NCBI RefSeq assembly: GCF_036014215.1
Contig: NZ_CP107921.1
Coordinates: 310,001-374,000, forward strand
Reading direction: 5' to 3'
DNA length: 64,000 nt
Origin: Streptomyces sp. NBC_00440
GTDB lineage: Bacteria; Actinomycetota; Actinomycetes; Streptomycetales; Streptomycetaceae
Shown: positions 16,201 through 23,754 of the stretch, one piece after another
How the letters are laid out: every line of letters begins with the position of its first letter
Numbering within the stretch: the stretch's first letter is position 1
Position numbers and translations under genes: made by a program
Notes under the pieces: generated by a model
Database searches by the model: none
The model's input: the letters and a program-made list of their open reading frames with translations, nothing else
What the model was told of the DNA's origin: nothing

Positions 16201-16313
16201 CTGCCTGGTCCCGGCCGCGGTACTCGTGCGCTGAGACGGTGCTCGTGCTCTGAGACCCGGGGGTCCTCCCGATGCGGGGGAACCGAACAGCGACGGCATC
16301 GGGTGCAGAAATT

Positions 16314-16334
16314 TGTCTGATGTCTGATGTCTGA
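16314..16334. repeat. Three perfect tandem copies of TGTCTGA before the GntR gene
   Basis: Heptamer TGTCTGA repeated at 16314, 16321 and 16328, ending 48 bp before the GntR start. On the other strand it reads ACATCAGACATCA, closely related to the ACGTCAGACGTCA within the palindrome upstream of the sialidase. It is likely the autoregulatory binding site of the GntR protein. Confidence 0.65.
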
Positions 16335-16382
16335 TGGCTGGTAACGTGTGAACGTAGCTGGGACGAGGAGAGGGGTCAAGGG

Positions 16383-17126
16383 GTGGAGAGCCGACACATC
16401 CTGGAAGGACGTCAGGGGCGTTCCCTGCTGAGACAGGAGGTCAGCGAGGGCATCAAGCGGTACATCCTGGAGAACAAACTCCGCCCGGGAGATCCGCTGC
16501 CCACCGAGAGCGAACTGAGCGCCACGCTCGGCGCCAGCCGGTCGAGCGTCCGCGAGGCGGTCAAGACCCTCGACGCGCTGGACATCGTGGAGGTGCGGCA
16601 CGGCCACGGCACTTACGTCGGCAGGCTCACCCTCTCGGCTCTGGTGGAGGGGCTCACCTTCCGCGGACTGCTCAGCCGTGACGACGACTTCAAGGTCATG
16701 TCGGACCTGGTGGACGTACGCGAACTGTTCGAGCGCGGGATGGCGGAGCGCATCCTCACCTCCCTGGACAGCGACCACCTCCGCACCCTCTACCGCATCG
16801 TGGACGACATGGAGCGCTCGGGGAGCGGCGACGGTACGGGCTTCGTCGAGGCCGACCGCGCCTTCCACGCCCTGCTGGTCGAGCCCCTCGGCAACGAGCT
16901 GATAGGGCAGTTGTCGCTCGCGTTCTGGGATGTCTACACGATCGTCGTGCCGCATCTCGGCGTGATCACCAGCAAGGACGAGGCCGAGACCGTGGCCAAC
17001 CACCGCAGGATCGTCGACGCCGCCCGCGCCGGCGATGCCGAGGCCTTCACCCGCGCCATCGCCGAGCACTACGCACCGGTCAGGCGACGGGTACAGGAGG
17101 CACGGGCGGCGGCTCCGGCCGGCTGA
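16383..17126 (+). CDS. FadR-subfamily GntR transcriptional regulator
   Basis: 247 residues from GTG 16383 behind GGAGAGGGG. N-terminal winged helix-turn-helix: LRPGDPLPTESELSATLGAS and SRSSVREAVKTLDALDIVEV. C-terminal FCD domain is all helical with the Asp/His ligand positions (DVRELFERGMAE, DRAFHALL, HRRIVDAARAGD), which usually bind a metal and a small acid or sugar acid. It is transcribed toward the sialidase gene. Related DNA motifs before both genes suggest it controls itself and the sialidase, as NanR does in other bacteria (inference). Confidence 0.92.
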   Translation: MESRHILEGRQGRSLLRQEVSEGIKRYILENKLRPGDPLPTESELSATLGASRSSVREAVKTLDALDIVEVRHGHGTYVGRLTLSALVEGLTFRGLLSRDDDFKVMSDLVDVRELFERGMAERILTSLDSDHLRTLYRIVDDMERSGSGDGTGFVEADRAFHALLVEPLGNELIGQLSLAFWDVYTIVVPHLGVITSKDEAETVANHRRIVDAARAGDAEAFTRAIAEHYAPVRRRVQEARAAAPAG

Positions 17127-17144
17127 CCCGCCCCTCCGGAACTC

Positions 17145-17182
17145 CGGGCCCGCCCCCGCACCTTGACGAGGGGGCGGGCCCG
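17145..17182. terminator. Bidirectional hairpin terminator
   Basis: 13-bp perfect stem (CGGGCCCGCCCCC and complement) with a 12-nt loop, 19 bp after the GntR stop and 84 bp beyond the convergent sialidase stop. No T-run. Confidence 0.7.
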
Positions 17183-17265
17183 TACGCCCGCACCGGGCCC
17201 GCCAGCCGACCCGGGTCCGGGAACTGATCGGCTGACCGCACCGCAAGCACCGGATCACGTGCGGG

Positions 17266-19113
17266 TCAGGACTGCCGTGCCCAGTCGGGGGTGAAGCTGC
17301 TGAAGACGATGCCGCCGGTGTCGCCGATCTCGTAGAGGTCGCCGATCACCCCGTCGTTGAGGACCGCCGTGGTCGAGTAGCCGGCCGCGCCCGACTTGAT
17401 CAGCACCTGGTGCGGCCAGGTCACACCGTCGTCCTCGCTGGTCCGCACGGTCAGCTCACTGCGATCGCCGGACGCGTTGTTGCTCTGCACCGTGACGGGC
17501 GTCAGGGCCGGGTATCCGCCGGATCCCACATCGGTGGGCCTGAGGTACGAGATCTCGTCGCCGTTGCAACCGGGGTCGATCAGGCCGGAGTTCCAGGCCG
17601 GACCGTAGGCGCCCGCGACGTTGCGGCCGGCGGCCGTGTCCGCGGCGGTGGCGTACCAGCGGTTGCCTCCGCTGTCCGACCTCAGGTTCTGCACCACCTG
17701 GCCGCTGTCGCGCTGGACCGCCTTGTTCTCGTTGACGCCGGTCGCCGCCGCGGCGCCCGCGTGCCAGGTGGCGCCGTGGTCGTCGGAGTAGATGTTGCCC
17801 GCGTGGTCGGCCCCGTCCTGCTTGTAGACGATCGGCTGGACGAGGCGGCCGTCGGAGAGCTGGATGCCGTGGCCGGAAGAGGCGAACATCCCGGCCCACT
17901 TGACGCTTTTGACCTGCGGGTTCAGATCCACCGGGCGGCTCCAGGTGGCACCGTTGTCCGTGGAGGAGATCACCCGGATGTGCATGGCGGTGGTGTCGGT
18001 CGCCGAGTTCGAGCCGGCCGACGAGCCCGCGTAGCCGATGCCGGGCGCGGGCGAGTAGTTGATGAACGCGTAGACCTTGCCGTCCGGACCGGCCGAACGG
18101 TCCACCAGGAGGCTGCTGTCGCCGTACCCCTCGCTGGTCGTCGCCGCGTGCGCGACCGTGGAGGCGCCCGTCCAGGTGGCGCCGCCGTCGGTGCTGCGGC
18201 GCATGGCCACCTGAATGTTGTTGCTGCTGCCGCCCAGGTCGCCGGAGCTGTCGATGCGGGCGTCGGCCATGGCGATGACCGTGCCGTTGTCGGTGACGGC
18301 CATCGCGGGGATACGGACCGACGCGGCGGTGCCGGTGTAGGTCTCGTAGCCGCTGCCGTCCGCCTTGGCCCGGTTCAGACCGGCGATCGGGGTTCCCGCG
18401 CTGGTGGAGGTGTGCGCGGCGAAGAGCGTCCGAGCGTTCATTCCGGGTGTGCCCGCGGCCAGCCCGCAGCGCACGGTCCCGCTCTCGGTGCGGTCGAAGC
18501 CGGTGGCCGTCGTCCTGATCCGGTACGGGGTTCCGTCGGCCACCGTCCACGACAGCGTGTCGTCGGAACTGCGCGCCGCCACGGTCCGGGTCCAGGGGGA
18601 GCCGGAGCGGCCCTCCCACCCCACAGTGAAGGTCTTCGATGTGTCGGAGCGGTTGACCAGGGTGAGCTTCAGCCGGTGGGTCGCGGCCGGCGAACCGTCA
18701 GCGGCGCGCGGGCACTCCGCGCTGACCTGCGCGGCCATCGACCGGCCGCAGTCCAGGGTGCCCGTCGTGGTCCTGTCCAGCCCCTGGGGTGTGGTGGTGC
18801 GGAACGAGTAGTCCGTACCGCTGGGCTTGGAGAAGTACAGATCGGTACGGTCACCGGCGGCCACCGCCCGGGTCCAGGTGCCGTTGCCCGGCCAGGTGAC
18901 CGTGAAGGTGGTGGCCGCGGCGGTGGGGTTGAGCAGCGCCACCCGGATCCGGCTGCTGGTGCAGTCCTGGCTGACCACGGCCGACTGGCTGCCGTCGGCC
19001 GCGGCGGCCGGGCCCGTTGTCACCACGGCGACGGCGGCGAGTGCCGCCACCACCGCCGACAGGGCAACAGCCAGTCTCCGCAGGGACGTTGGTGCTCTCC
19101 ACGTCAATGCCAT
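17266..19113 (-). CDS. Secreted exo-alpha-sialidase (neuraminidase, GH33)
   Basis: 615 residues from the ATG at 19113 behind AAGGAG. A signal peptide is followed by two tandem beta-sandwich modules of about 80 residues, each with a Cys pair (SQDCTSS...TLDCG; SAECPRA...VRCG) and repeated TVTWPGNGTWTR/TVGWEGRSGSPWTR motifs, likely carbohydrate-binding. The catalytic propeller has the RIP motif (SVRIPAMAV) and four Asp boxes (STDGGATW, STDNGATW, SDDHGATW, SEDDGVTW). It releases terminal sialic acid from host or environmental glycans outside the cell. No sialic acid uptake genes are adjacent. Confidence 0.95.
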   Translation of the reverse strand: MALTWRAPTSLRRLAVALSAVVAALAAVAVVTTGPAAAADGSQSAVVSQDCTSSRIRVALLNPTAAATTFTVTWPGNGTWTRAVAAGDRTDLYFSKPSGTDYSFRTTTPQGLDRTTTGTLDCGRSMAAQVSAECPRAADGSPAATHRLKLTLVNRSDTSKTFTVGWEGRSGSPWTRTVAARSSDDTLSWTVADGTPYRIRTTATGFDRTESGTVRCGLAAGTPGMNARTLFAAHTSTSAGTPIAGLNRAKADGSGYETYTGTAASVRIPAMAVTDNGTVIAMADARIDSSGDLGGSSNNIQVAMRRSTDGGATWTGASTVAHAATTSEGYGDSSLLVDRSAGPDGKVYAFINYSPAPGIGYAGSSAGSNSATDTTAMHIRVISSTDNGATWSRPVDLNPQVKSVKWAGMFASSGHGIQLSDGRLVQPIVYKQDGADHAGNIYSDDHGATWHAGAAAATGVNENKAVQRDSGQVVQNLRSDSGGNRWYATAADTAAGRNVAGAYGPAWNSGLIDPGCNGDEISYLRPTDVGSGGYPALTPVTVQSNNASGDRSELTVRTSEDDGVTWPHQVLIKSGAAGYSTTAVLNDGVIGDLYEIGDTGGIVFSSFTPDWARQS

Positions 19114-19180
19114 CTGCTCGAACGCTCCTTGGTGCGATGGGGAGGGTGCGGGGAACTCGTGGACCACTGAACATCGACGC

Positions 19181-19197
19181 ATGACGTCAGACGTCAT
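19181..19197. promoter_or_regulatory. Perfect palindrome upstream of the sialidase, probable GntR operator
   Basis: ATGACGTCAGACGTCAT: 8-bp arms around one base, 68-84 bp upstream of the sialidase start on the minus strand. It contains two copies of ACGTCA. The core matches, with one transition per half, the tandem repeat before the GntR gene at 16314. Confidence 0.65.
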
Positions 19198-19280
19198 GTG
19201 TCGAGTGGTTCGAGACCTTAGGAGCGGTGGACAGAGGCGTCAATAGGCGTGGTCCGGCGGCGAGTTCCCCCGAACGACGG

Positions 19281-19314
19281 CGACGGCCCCGCGGACCGGG
19301 CCGCGGGGCCGTCG
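19281..19314 (-). terminator. Hairpin terminator of the LLM oxidoreductase gene
   Basis: 14-bp perfect stem (CGACGGCCCCGCGG and complement) with a 6-nt loop, 82 bp beyond the minus-strand stop at 19396 and upstream of the sialidase promoter region, which it would insulate. Confidence 0.7.
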
Positions 19315-19395
19315 AAATATGGGTGAATGATCCATCCGGACAGTGGTACTGATCGGTCCGGTCAGTGGCGCAGGGCCGGTCCGGTGCGGGCGGGG

Positions 19396-20283
19396 TCAGC
19401 CGAGGGAGAAGGCCGACGCCAGCTCGCGCCACTCGGCGCGGGGCAGGTCGCTGCGCCGGTCCCCCGTCAGCACCTGGAGCGCCACATGGTCGGCGCCCGC
19501 CGCACGGTACGCGTCCACCCGGGCCCGCACCGTCTCCAGGTCGCCCAGCGCGAACAGTGCGTCAAGGAGCCGGTTGCTGCCGCCGTCGGCGAAGTCGGCG
19601 TCCTCGAAACCGAGCCGCAGCAGATTGCTGGTGTAGTTGGAGAGTTGCAGGTACATCGAGAGCGTGCCGCGCGCGACGGTGCGCGCCCGGTCGAGATCGG
19701 TGTCGAGTACGACCTTCAGCTCGGGAGCGAGCAGGGCGTCGGCGCCGAGGGCTTCGCGCGCCTGCGCCGTGTGTTCGGCGGTGACCAGATAGGGATGGGC
19801 GCCCACGGCCCGTTCGGCCGAGAGCTTCAGCATCTTCGGGCCGAGCGCGGCCAGCACCCGGCGCGAGGCGGGCACCGGGACGGACGCGGTGTCCAGGGCG
19901 TCGAGGTAGGCGACCATCTCCGAGTACGGACGGGCGTACTTCGGGGCGAGTGCGTCATGGCTGACCCCGATCCCGAGCACGAACCGGCCCGGGTGGCGCT
20001 TCTCGATCCCCGCCACCTGCTCCGCGACATCGGTGGCGCTGTGCTGCCAGATGCTCAGGATGCCGGTCGCTACGGTGATGCGCCGCGTCGCGTCGACGAA
20101 GGGCACCACGTCGTCCATGGACGGGCTGCCGCCGATCCAGAGGGTGCCGTAGCCGAGCTCGTCCAGCTCGGCCACGGCCTCGGTCACTTCACCGCCGCGG
20201 TCGGGACCCGCGGGGTGCAGAGCCGCACTCCAGATGCCGATGGTGCCGAATCGCGCGACTTCGTCAGAGCTCTCAGAGGTCAT
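19396..20283 (-). CDS. LLM-class (F420-dependent type) oxidoreductase
   Basis: 295 residues from the ATG at 20283. Luciferase-like TIM barrel: FGTIGIWSAALHPAG, GYGTLWIGGSPSM, ATGILSIWQHSATDVAEQV and HPGRFVLGIGVSH are typical of the actinomycete TIGR03620-type F420 family. It likely transfers hydride between F420 and an unknown small substrate. No cofactor genes are nearby. It is separated from the next minus-strand genes by a hairpin at 20320, so it is its own transcription unit. Confidence 0.88.
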   Translation of the reverse strand: MTSESSDEVARFGTIGIWSAALHPAGPDRGGEVTEAVAELDELGYGTLWIGGSPSMDDVVPFVDATRRITVATGILSIWQHSATDVAEQVAGIEKRHPGRFVLGIGVSHDALAPKYARPYSEMVAYLDALDTASVPVPASRRVLAALGPKMLKLSAERAVGAHPYLVTAEHTAQAREALGADALLAPELKVVLDTDLDRARTVARGTLSMYLQLSNYTSNLLRLGFEDADFADGGSNRLLDALFALGDLETVRARVDAYRAAGADHVALQVLTGDRRSDLPRAEWRELASAFSLG

Positions 20284-20319
20284 GGAAACCCCAACCGCTT
20301 TCGGTCCGGCGCCTATTCC

Positions 20320-20346
20320 GCCGCCCGGCATCTTCCCCCGGGCGGC
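20320..20346 (-). terminator. Hairpin after the FMN reductase gene
   Basis: 9-bp stem (GCCGCCCGG and complement) with a 9-nt loop, 42 bp beyond the stop at 20388 on the minus strand. Confidence 0.5.
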
Positions 20347-20387
20347 CCATCGGCACGGCAGGCTCCCCCGGTGCCTGCCTGGCAGGG

Positions 20388-21014
20388 TCAGTCGGCGCGG
20401 AGTCCGGCCAACTGCTGCGCGAACGGCACCACGTTCTCGTAGATGTCCTCCGCTCCGGCCGTCGCGGACCTGCCCGCCATCAGTGCGGCCAGTTCCCGGC
20501 CGGCCCGCTCGATGCGGCCCGGAAGGCTCCCGCCGTCGCCGTCGCCGTCCGATCCCCAGTCCTCGGATGCGGCGTAGACGGCGGTGGGGACGACCACCGC
20601 CCGCAGATAGGCGAAGAGCGGGCGCATCGCGTGTTCCAGTACGAGCGAGTGGCGTGCGGTGCCGCCGGTAGCGGCGACGAGCACCGGGGTACCGGCCAGC
20701 GCGGTGTTGTCGATCAGGTCGAAGAACGACTTGAAGAGCCCGCTGTACGAGGCGGTGAAGACCGGCGTCACCGCGATCAGGCCGTCGGCCTCTGCCACAG
20801 CGTCGATGGCTTCACGCAGGGCGGGGTTCGGGAAGCCGGTCACCAGGTGGTTGGCGATGGCGGTCGCCAGATCACGGATCTCGATGACCTGTACCTCGAC
20901 GTCGCCGCCGTCGAGCGCGCGGGACGTGGCCTCCGTCAGCCGGTCGGCCAGCAGCCTGGTCGACGACGGCCGGCCGAGACCGGCCGATACCGCCACCAGT
21001 TTCAGCGCGGTCAT
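20388..21014 (-). CDS. NADPH-dependent FMN reductase, CE1759-type partner of an LLM monooxygenase
   Basis: 208 residues. Flavodoxin-like fold: LVAVSAGLGRPSSTRLLADR at the N-terminus binds the FMN phosphate; ADGLIAVTPVFTASYSGLFKSFFD and GTPVLVAATGG complete the flavin site. Its start overlaps the stop of the upstream monooxygenase by 4 bp, so the two are translationally coupled. Family knowledge: CE1759 reductases occur as fixed partners of CE1758 luciferase-like monooxygenases, supplying reduced FMN. Target substrate unknown. A small insert rich in Asp/Gly (GSDGDGDGGSL) lies near residue 155. Confidence 0.9.
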   Translation of the reverse strand: MTALKLVAVSAGLGRPSSTRLLADRLTEATSRALDGGDVEVQVIEIRDLATAIANHLVTGFPNPALREAIDAVAEADGLIAVTPVFTASYSGLFKSFFDLIDNTALAGTPVLVAATGGTARHSLVLEHAMRPLFAYLRAVVVPTAVYAASEDWGSDGDGDGGSLPGRIERAGRELAALMAGRSATAGAEDIYENVVPFAQQLAGLRAD

Positions 21015-22120
21015 ACCACTGCCTCCTCGGTCCCGGCCCGCAGACCGCGGTCACGTTCGGCGACGAGCGCCGCATGGGTGGGACCGTCCGGCACGTCCGC
21101 CGGCCGGTCCTTCGCGAACTCCTTTCGCAGCACCGGCACCACCTCCTCGCCGAGGATGTCGAGCTGTTCGAGGACGGTCTTCAGCGGCAGGCCCGCGTGG
21201 TCCATCAGGAACAGCTGGCGCTGGTAGTCGCCGAAGGACTCCCGGAACGTCAGGGTCTTCTCGATGACCTCCTGCGGACTGCCCACGGTCAGCGGTGTCT
21301 GCTCGGTGAACTCCTCCAGCGAGGGCCCGTGCCCGTACACCGGCGCGTTGTCGAAGTAGGGCCGGAACTCACGTACGGCGTCCTGCGAGTTCTTCCGCAT
21401 GAACACCTGCCCGCCGAGTCCCACCGTCGCCTGCCGGGGAGTTCCGTGTCCGTAGAAGGCGAAGCGCTCCCGGTAGAACGTGATCAGCCGCTTGAAGTGG
21501 TCCTTCGGCCAGAAGATGTTGTTGGCGAAGAAGCCGTCGCCGTAGTACGCCGCCTGCTCGGCGATCTCCGGACTGCGGATCGAGCCGTGCCAGACGAACG
21601 GCGGCACACCGTCGAGGGGGCGGGGCGTGGCGGTGAAACTCTGCAGCGGTGTACGGAACTTGCCCTCCCAGTCCACGACGTCGTTCCGCCACAGCTCGTG
21701 CAGCAGTGCGTAGTTCTCCACGGCGAGCGGGATCCCCTGCCGGATGTCCTGGCCGAACCACGGGTAGACCGGCCCGGTGTTCCCGCGGCCCATCATCAGG
21801 TCGACGCGGCCGTCGGCCAGGTGCTGGAGCATCGCGTAGTCCTCGGCGATCTTCACCGGGTCGTTCGTCGTGATGAGGGTGGTGGAGGTGGAGAGGATGA
21901 TGTTCTCGGTGCGGGCCGCGACATGGCCGAGCAGCGTGGTGGGGGAAGACGGCACGAACGGCGGGTTGTGGTGCTCGCCGGTAGCGAAGACGTCCAGGCC
22001 CACCTCCTCCGCCTTGAGCGCGATGGCGACCATCGCCTTGATCCGCTCGTGCTCGGACGGCGCCTTCCCCGTGGTCGGGTCGGTCGTGACGTCGCCGACG
22101 GTGAAGATTCCGAACTGCAT
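21011..22120 (-). CDS. CE1758-type FMN-dependent luciferase-like monooxygenase
   Basis: 369 residues from the ATG at 22120 behind GAGAGG. Landmarks: MQFGIFTVGDVTTDPTTGKA, VGLDVFATGEHHNPPFV, ILSTSTTLITTNDPVKIAED and GRVDLMMGRGNTGPVYPWFG. It is predicted to use reduced FMN and O2 to oxygenate an organic substrate; the flavin comes from the coupled reductase downstream. The promoter region holds an AT-richer stretch with an inverted repeat at 22170, suggesting local regulation, probably MarR-like. No regulator gene is adjacent. Confidence 0.93.
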   Translation of the reverse strand: MQFGIFTVGDVTTDPTTGKAPSEHERIKAMVAIALKAEEVGLDVFATGEHHNPPFVPSSPTTLLGHVAARTENIILSTSTTLITTNDPVKIAEDYAMLQHLADGRVDLMMGRGNTGPVYPWFGQDIRQGIPLAVENYALLHELWRNDVVDWEGKFRTPLQSFTATPRPLDGVPPFVWHGSIRSPEIAEQAAYYGDGFFANNIFWPKDHFKRLITFYRERFAFYGHGTPRQATVGLGGQVFMRKNSQDAVREFRPYFDNAPVYGHGPSLEEFTEQTPLTVGSPQEVIEKTLTFRESFGDYQRQLFLMDHAGLPLKTVLEQLDILGEEVVPVLRKEFAKDRPADVPDGPTHAALVAERDRGLRAGTEEAVV

Positions 22121-22169
22121 CGCGCTCACCTCTCGAAGCTCTGGCTCTGGCTTTGACTGCTCGATTAGT

Positions 22170-22185
22170 AGTTGAATGTTGAACT
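22170..22185. promoter_or_regulatory. AT-rich imperfect inverted repeat before the CE1758 gene
   Basis: AGTTGAATGTTGAACT has AGTT/AACT ends and an internal GTTGAA near-repeat. It stands out in a GC-rich region and lies 50-66 bp upstream of the monooxygenase start. Such sequences are typical MarR-family operators; the assignment is tentative. Confidence 0.4.
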
Positions 22186-22363
22186 GAATCGTACAACGGC
22201 CGACCCCCCGTCCGTATTCCGGTCCGGCGCACAGCGCGCAACTGCCGACTGGTCCGCAGCCGTGTTCAGCCGGGTGAGCCGCCGCACCCTCGGCCCGCCC
22301 GGCGGCGTTTGGCACGGCGACCGTACGAACAGTTACGCACGGTTACCGACAGAGGGAGTACGG

Positions 22364-23563
22364 ATGCACGGCAGAGCAGTACGGCACAGCGGGAGGCTCG
22401 CTCTCGTGACGCTGGCCGCCTCGCTGGCGATGGCGGCCCCGGCCCTGGCGGCCGGCGGGGCGCCGGGCGACGGCTGGCACACCTGGAGTCCGGCCGGGCC
22501 CCAGCGCGACGAGGAGTTGCGTGGAGTCGCGGCCCGCGGCCCGGCCGACGCCTGGGCGGTCGGATACCGCGAGAACGGCGCGGGCGTCGACGTGCCCGTC
22601 GCCGAGCGTTTCGACGGCCGGGCCTGGCGGGCGACGCCCGTGCCCGGCCACTCGGGGTCGGGCCGGCTCGACGCCGTGGCTCCGCTCTCCGCCCACGACG
22701 TATGGGCTGTGGGGACCTGGAACGATGCCCCGGCCGCGCAGGACCGCTCGCTCGCCGAGCACTTCGACGGCCGGACCTGGCGCACCGTCCCGCTGCCCGC
22801 CGAACCCGCGAACCGGTCGGCCTATCCCTCGGCGCTCGCCGCCATGGGCCCCGACGACATCTGGGCGGTCGGAGTCACCGCCGAGGACCGGGTCGGCACA
22901 CCCCGGCCGCTGGCCTACCACTGGGACGGCCACCGCTGGTCGTCCGTCCCCACCCCGTCCACCGGTGGCGACGCCCTGCTGCAGGGCGCGGCCTCCGACG
23001 GCGCGGGAGGCGTGTGGGCCGTCGGCGTGGCGTACGACGCGCAGGGCGCCGGCCGCCCGCTGACCGAGCACTGGGACGGCAGGTCCTGGCGGATCGTCGA
23101 CGCGCCGCACACGGCGGGCCAGGGCGAGTCGCTCGACGGGGTCACCGCTGTCGCACCCGATGACGTCTGGGCGGTCGGCGGTGGCGGGCCCGCCACCGGG
23201 GCCTCGCACCCGCTGACCCTGCACTGGGACGGCCACATCTGGGCCTCGGTCGCGACGCCCCCGGCCGACGCCGACCTGCACTCCGTCTCCGCGGACGCGC
23301 ACGGCGGGCTCTGGGCGGCCGGCGAGCAACAGGGCGTCGCCACACCGGCGTTCACCCTGCGCTGGGACGGCAGGGCGTGGCACACCGTGCCCGCCGACAG
23401 TGGACCCGGCGGCAAGGGCGCCTCGCTCTTCGGCGTCGCCACCGTCCCGCACCCGAGACCGGGAGGCCCCACCGTCTGGGCGGTCGGTTCGACGCTGCCG
23501 CAGCTCCGGCCGACGTGGCACCCGGTGATCGAAGGCTTCGGGCGGGCTCCCTCGGCCCGCTGA
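22364..23563 (+). CDS. Secreted seven-repeat probable beta-propeller protein
   Basis: 399 residues behind GAGGGAG. A signal peptide (MHGRAVRHSGRLALVTLAAS..., cleavage near PALAAG) precedes seven units of about 50 residues. Each unit has a DxWAVG-type strand (ADAWAVG, HDVWAVG, DDIWAVG, GGVWAVG, DDVWAVG, GLWAAG, TVWAVG), and six are followed by xxWDGxxW or xFDGxxW. The number and regular spacing predict a seven-bladed propeller exported from the cell, with ligand or scaffold function unknown. No catalytic residues are evident. Confidence 0.88.
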   Translation: MHGRAVRHSGRLALVTLAASLAMAAPALAAGGAPGDGWHTWSPAGPQRDEELRGVAARGPADAWAVGYRENGAGVDVPVAERFDGRAWRATPVPGHSGSGRLDAVAPLSAHDVWAVGTWNDAPAAQDRSLAEHFDGRTWRTVPLPAEPANRSAYPSALAAMGPDDIWAVGVTAEDRVGTPRPLAYHWDGHRWSSVPTPSTGGDALLQGAASDGAGGVWAVGVAYDAQGAGRPLTEHWDGRSWRIVDAPHTAGQGESLDGVTAVAPDDVWAVGGGGPATGASHPLTLHWDGHIWASVATPPADADLHSVSADAHGGLWAAGEQQGVATPAFTLRWDGRAWHTVPADSGPGGKGASLFGVATVPHPRPGGPTVWAVGSTLPQLRPTWHPVIEGFGRAPSAR

Positions 23564-23693
23564 CGCACAGGGCGCGCGCCGCACGGCGATCCGGCGGCGC
23601 GCAACCCGCCTCAGCCCGCTCGCCGCTCAGCCCGGTCGCGCCTGTCCGTACAGATCCATTCGGATGCGCCAAGTGGCGGTACTCCACGGCCGC

Positions 23694-23726
23694 CCCGAGC
23701 CTCGGAAAGAACCCGAGCCTCGGAAA
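23694..23726. repeat. Two direct copies of a palindromic 15-mer upstream of the MFS gene
   Basis: CCCGAGCCTCGGAAA at 23694 and 23712, period 18 bp, ending 28 bp before the MFS start. Each contains the palindrome CCGAGCCTCGG, so a dimeric regulator could bind two sites about two helical turns apart, or the two could fold as hairpins in the leader RNA. Confidence 0.55.
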
Positions 23727-23754
23727 TAGGCAGCGCAGAGGAAGCCGGAGGAAC

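Noticed and set aside
17410..19170. 586-codon plus-strand open frame
   Set aside because: It is antisense to the sialidase, where Asp boxes and the RIP motif prove the minus strand codes.
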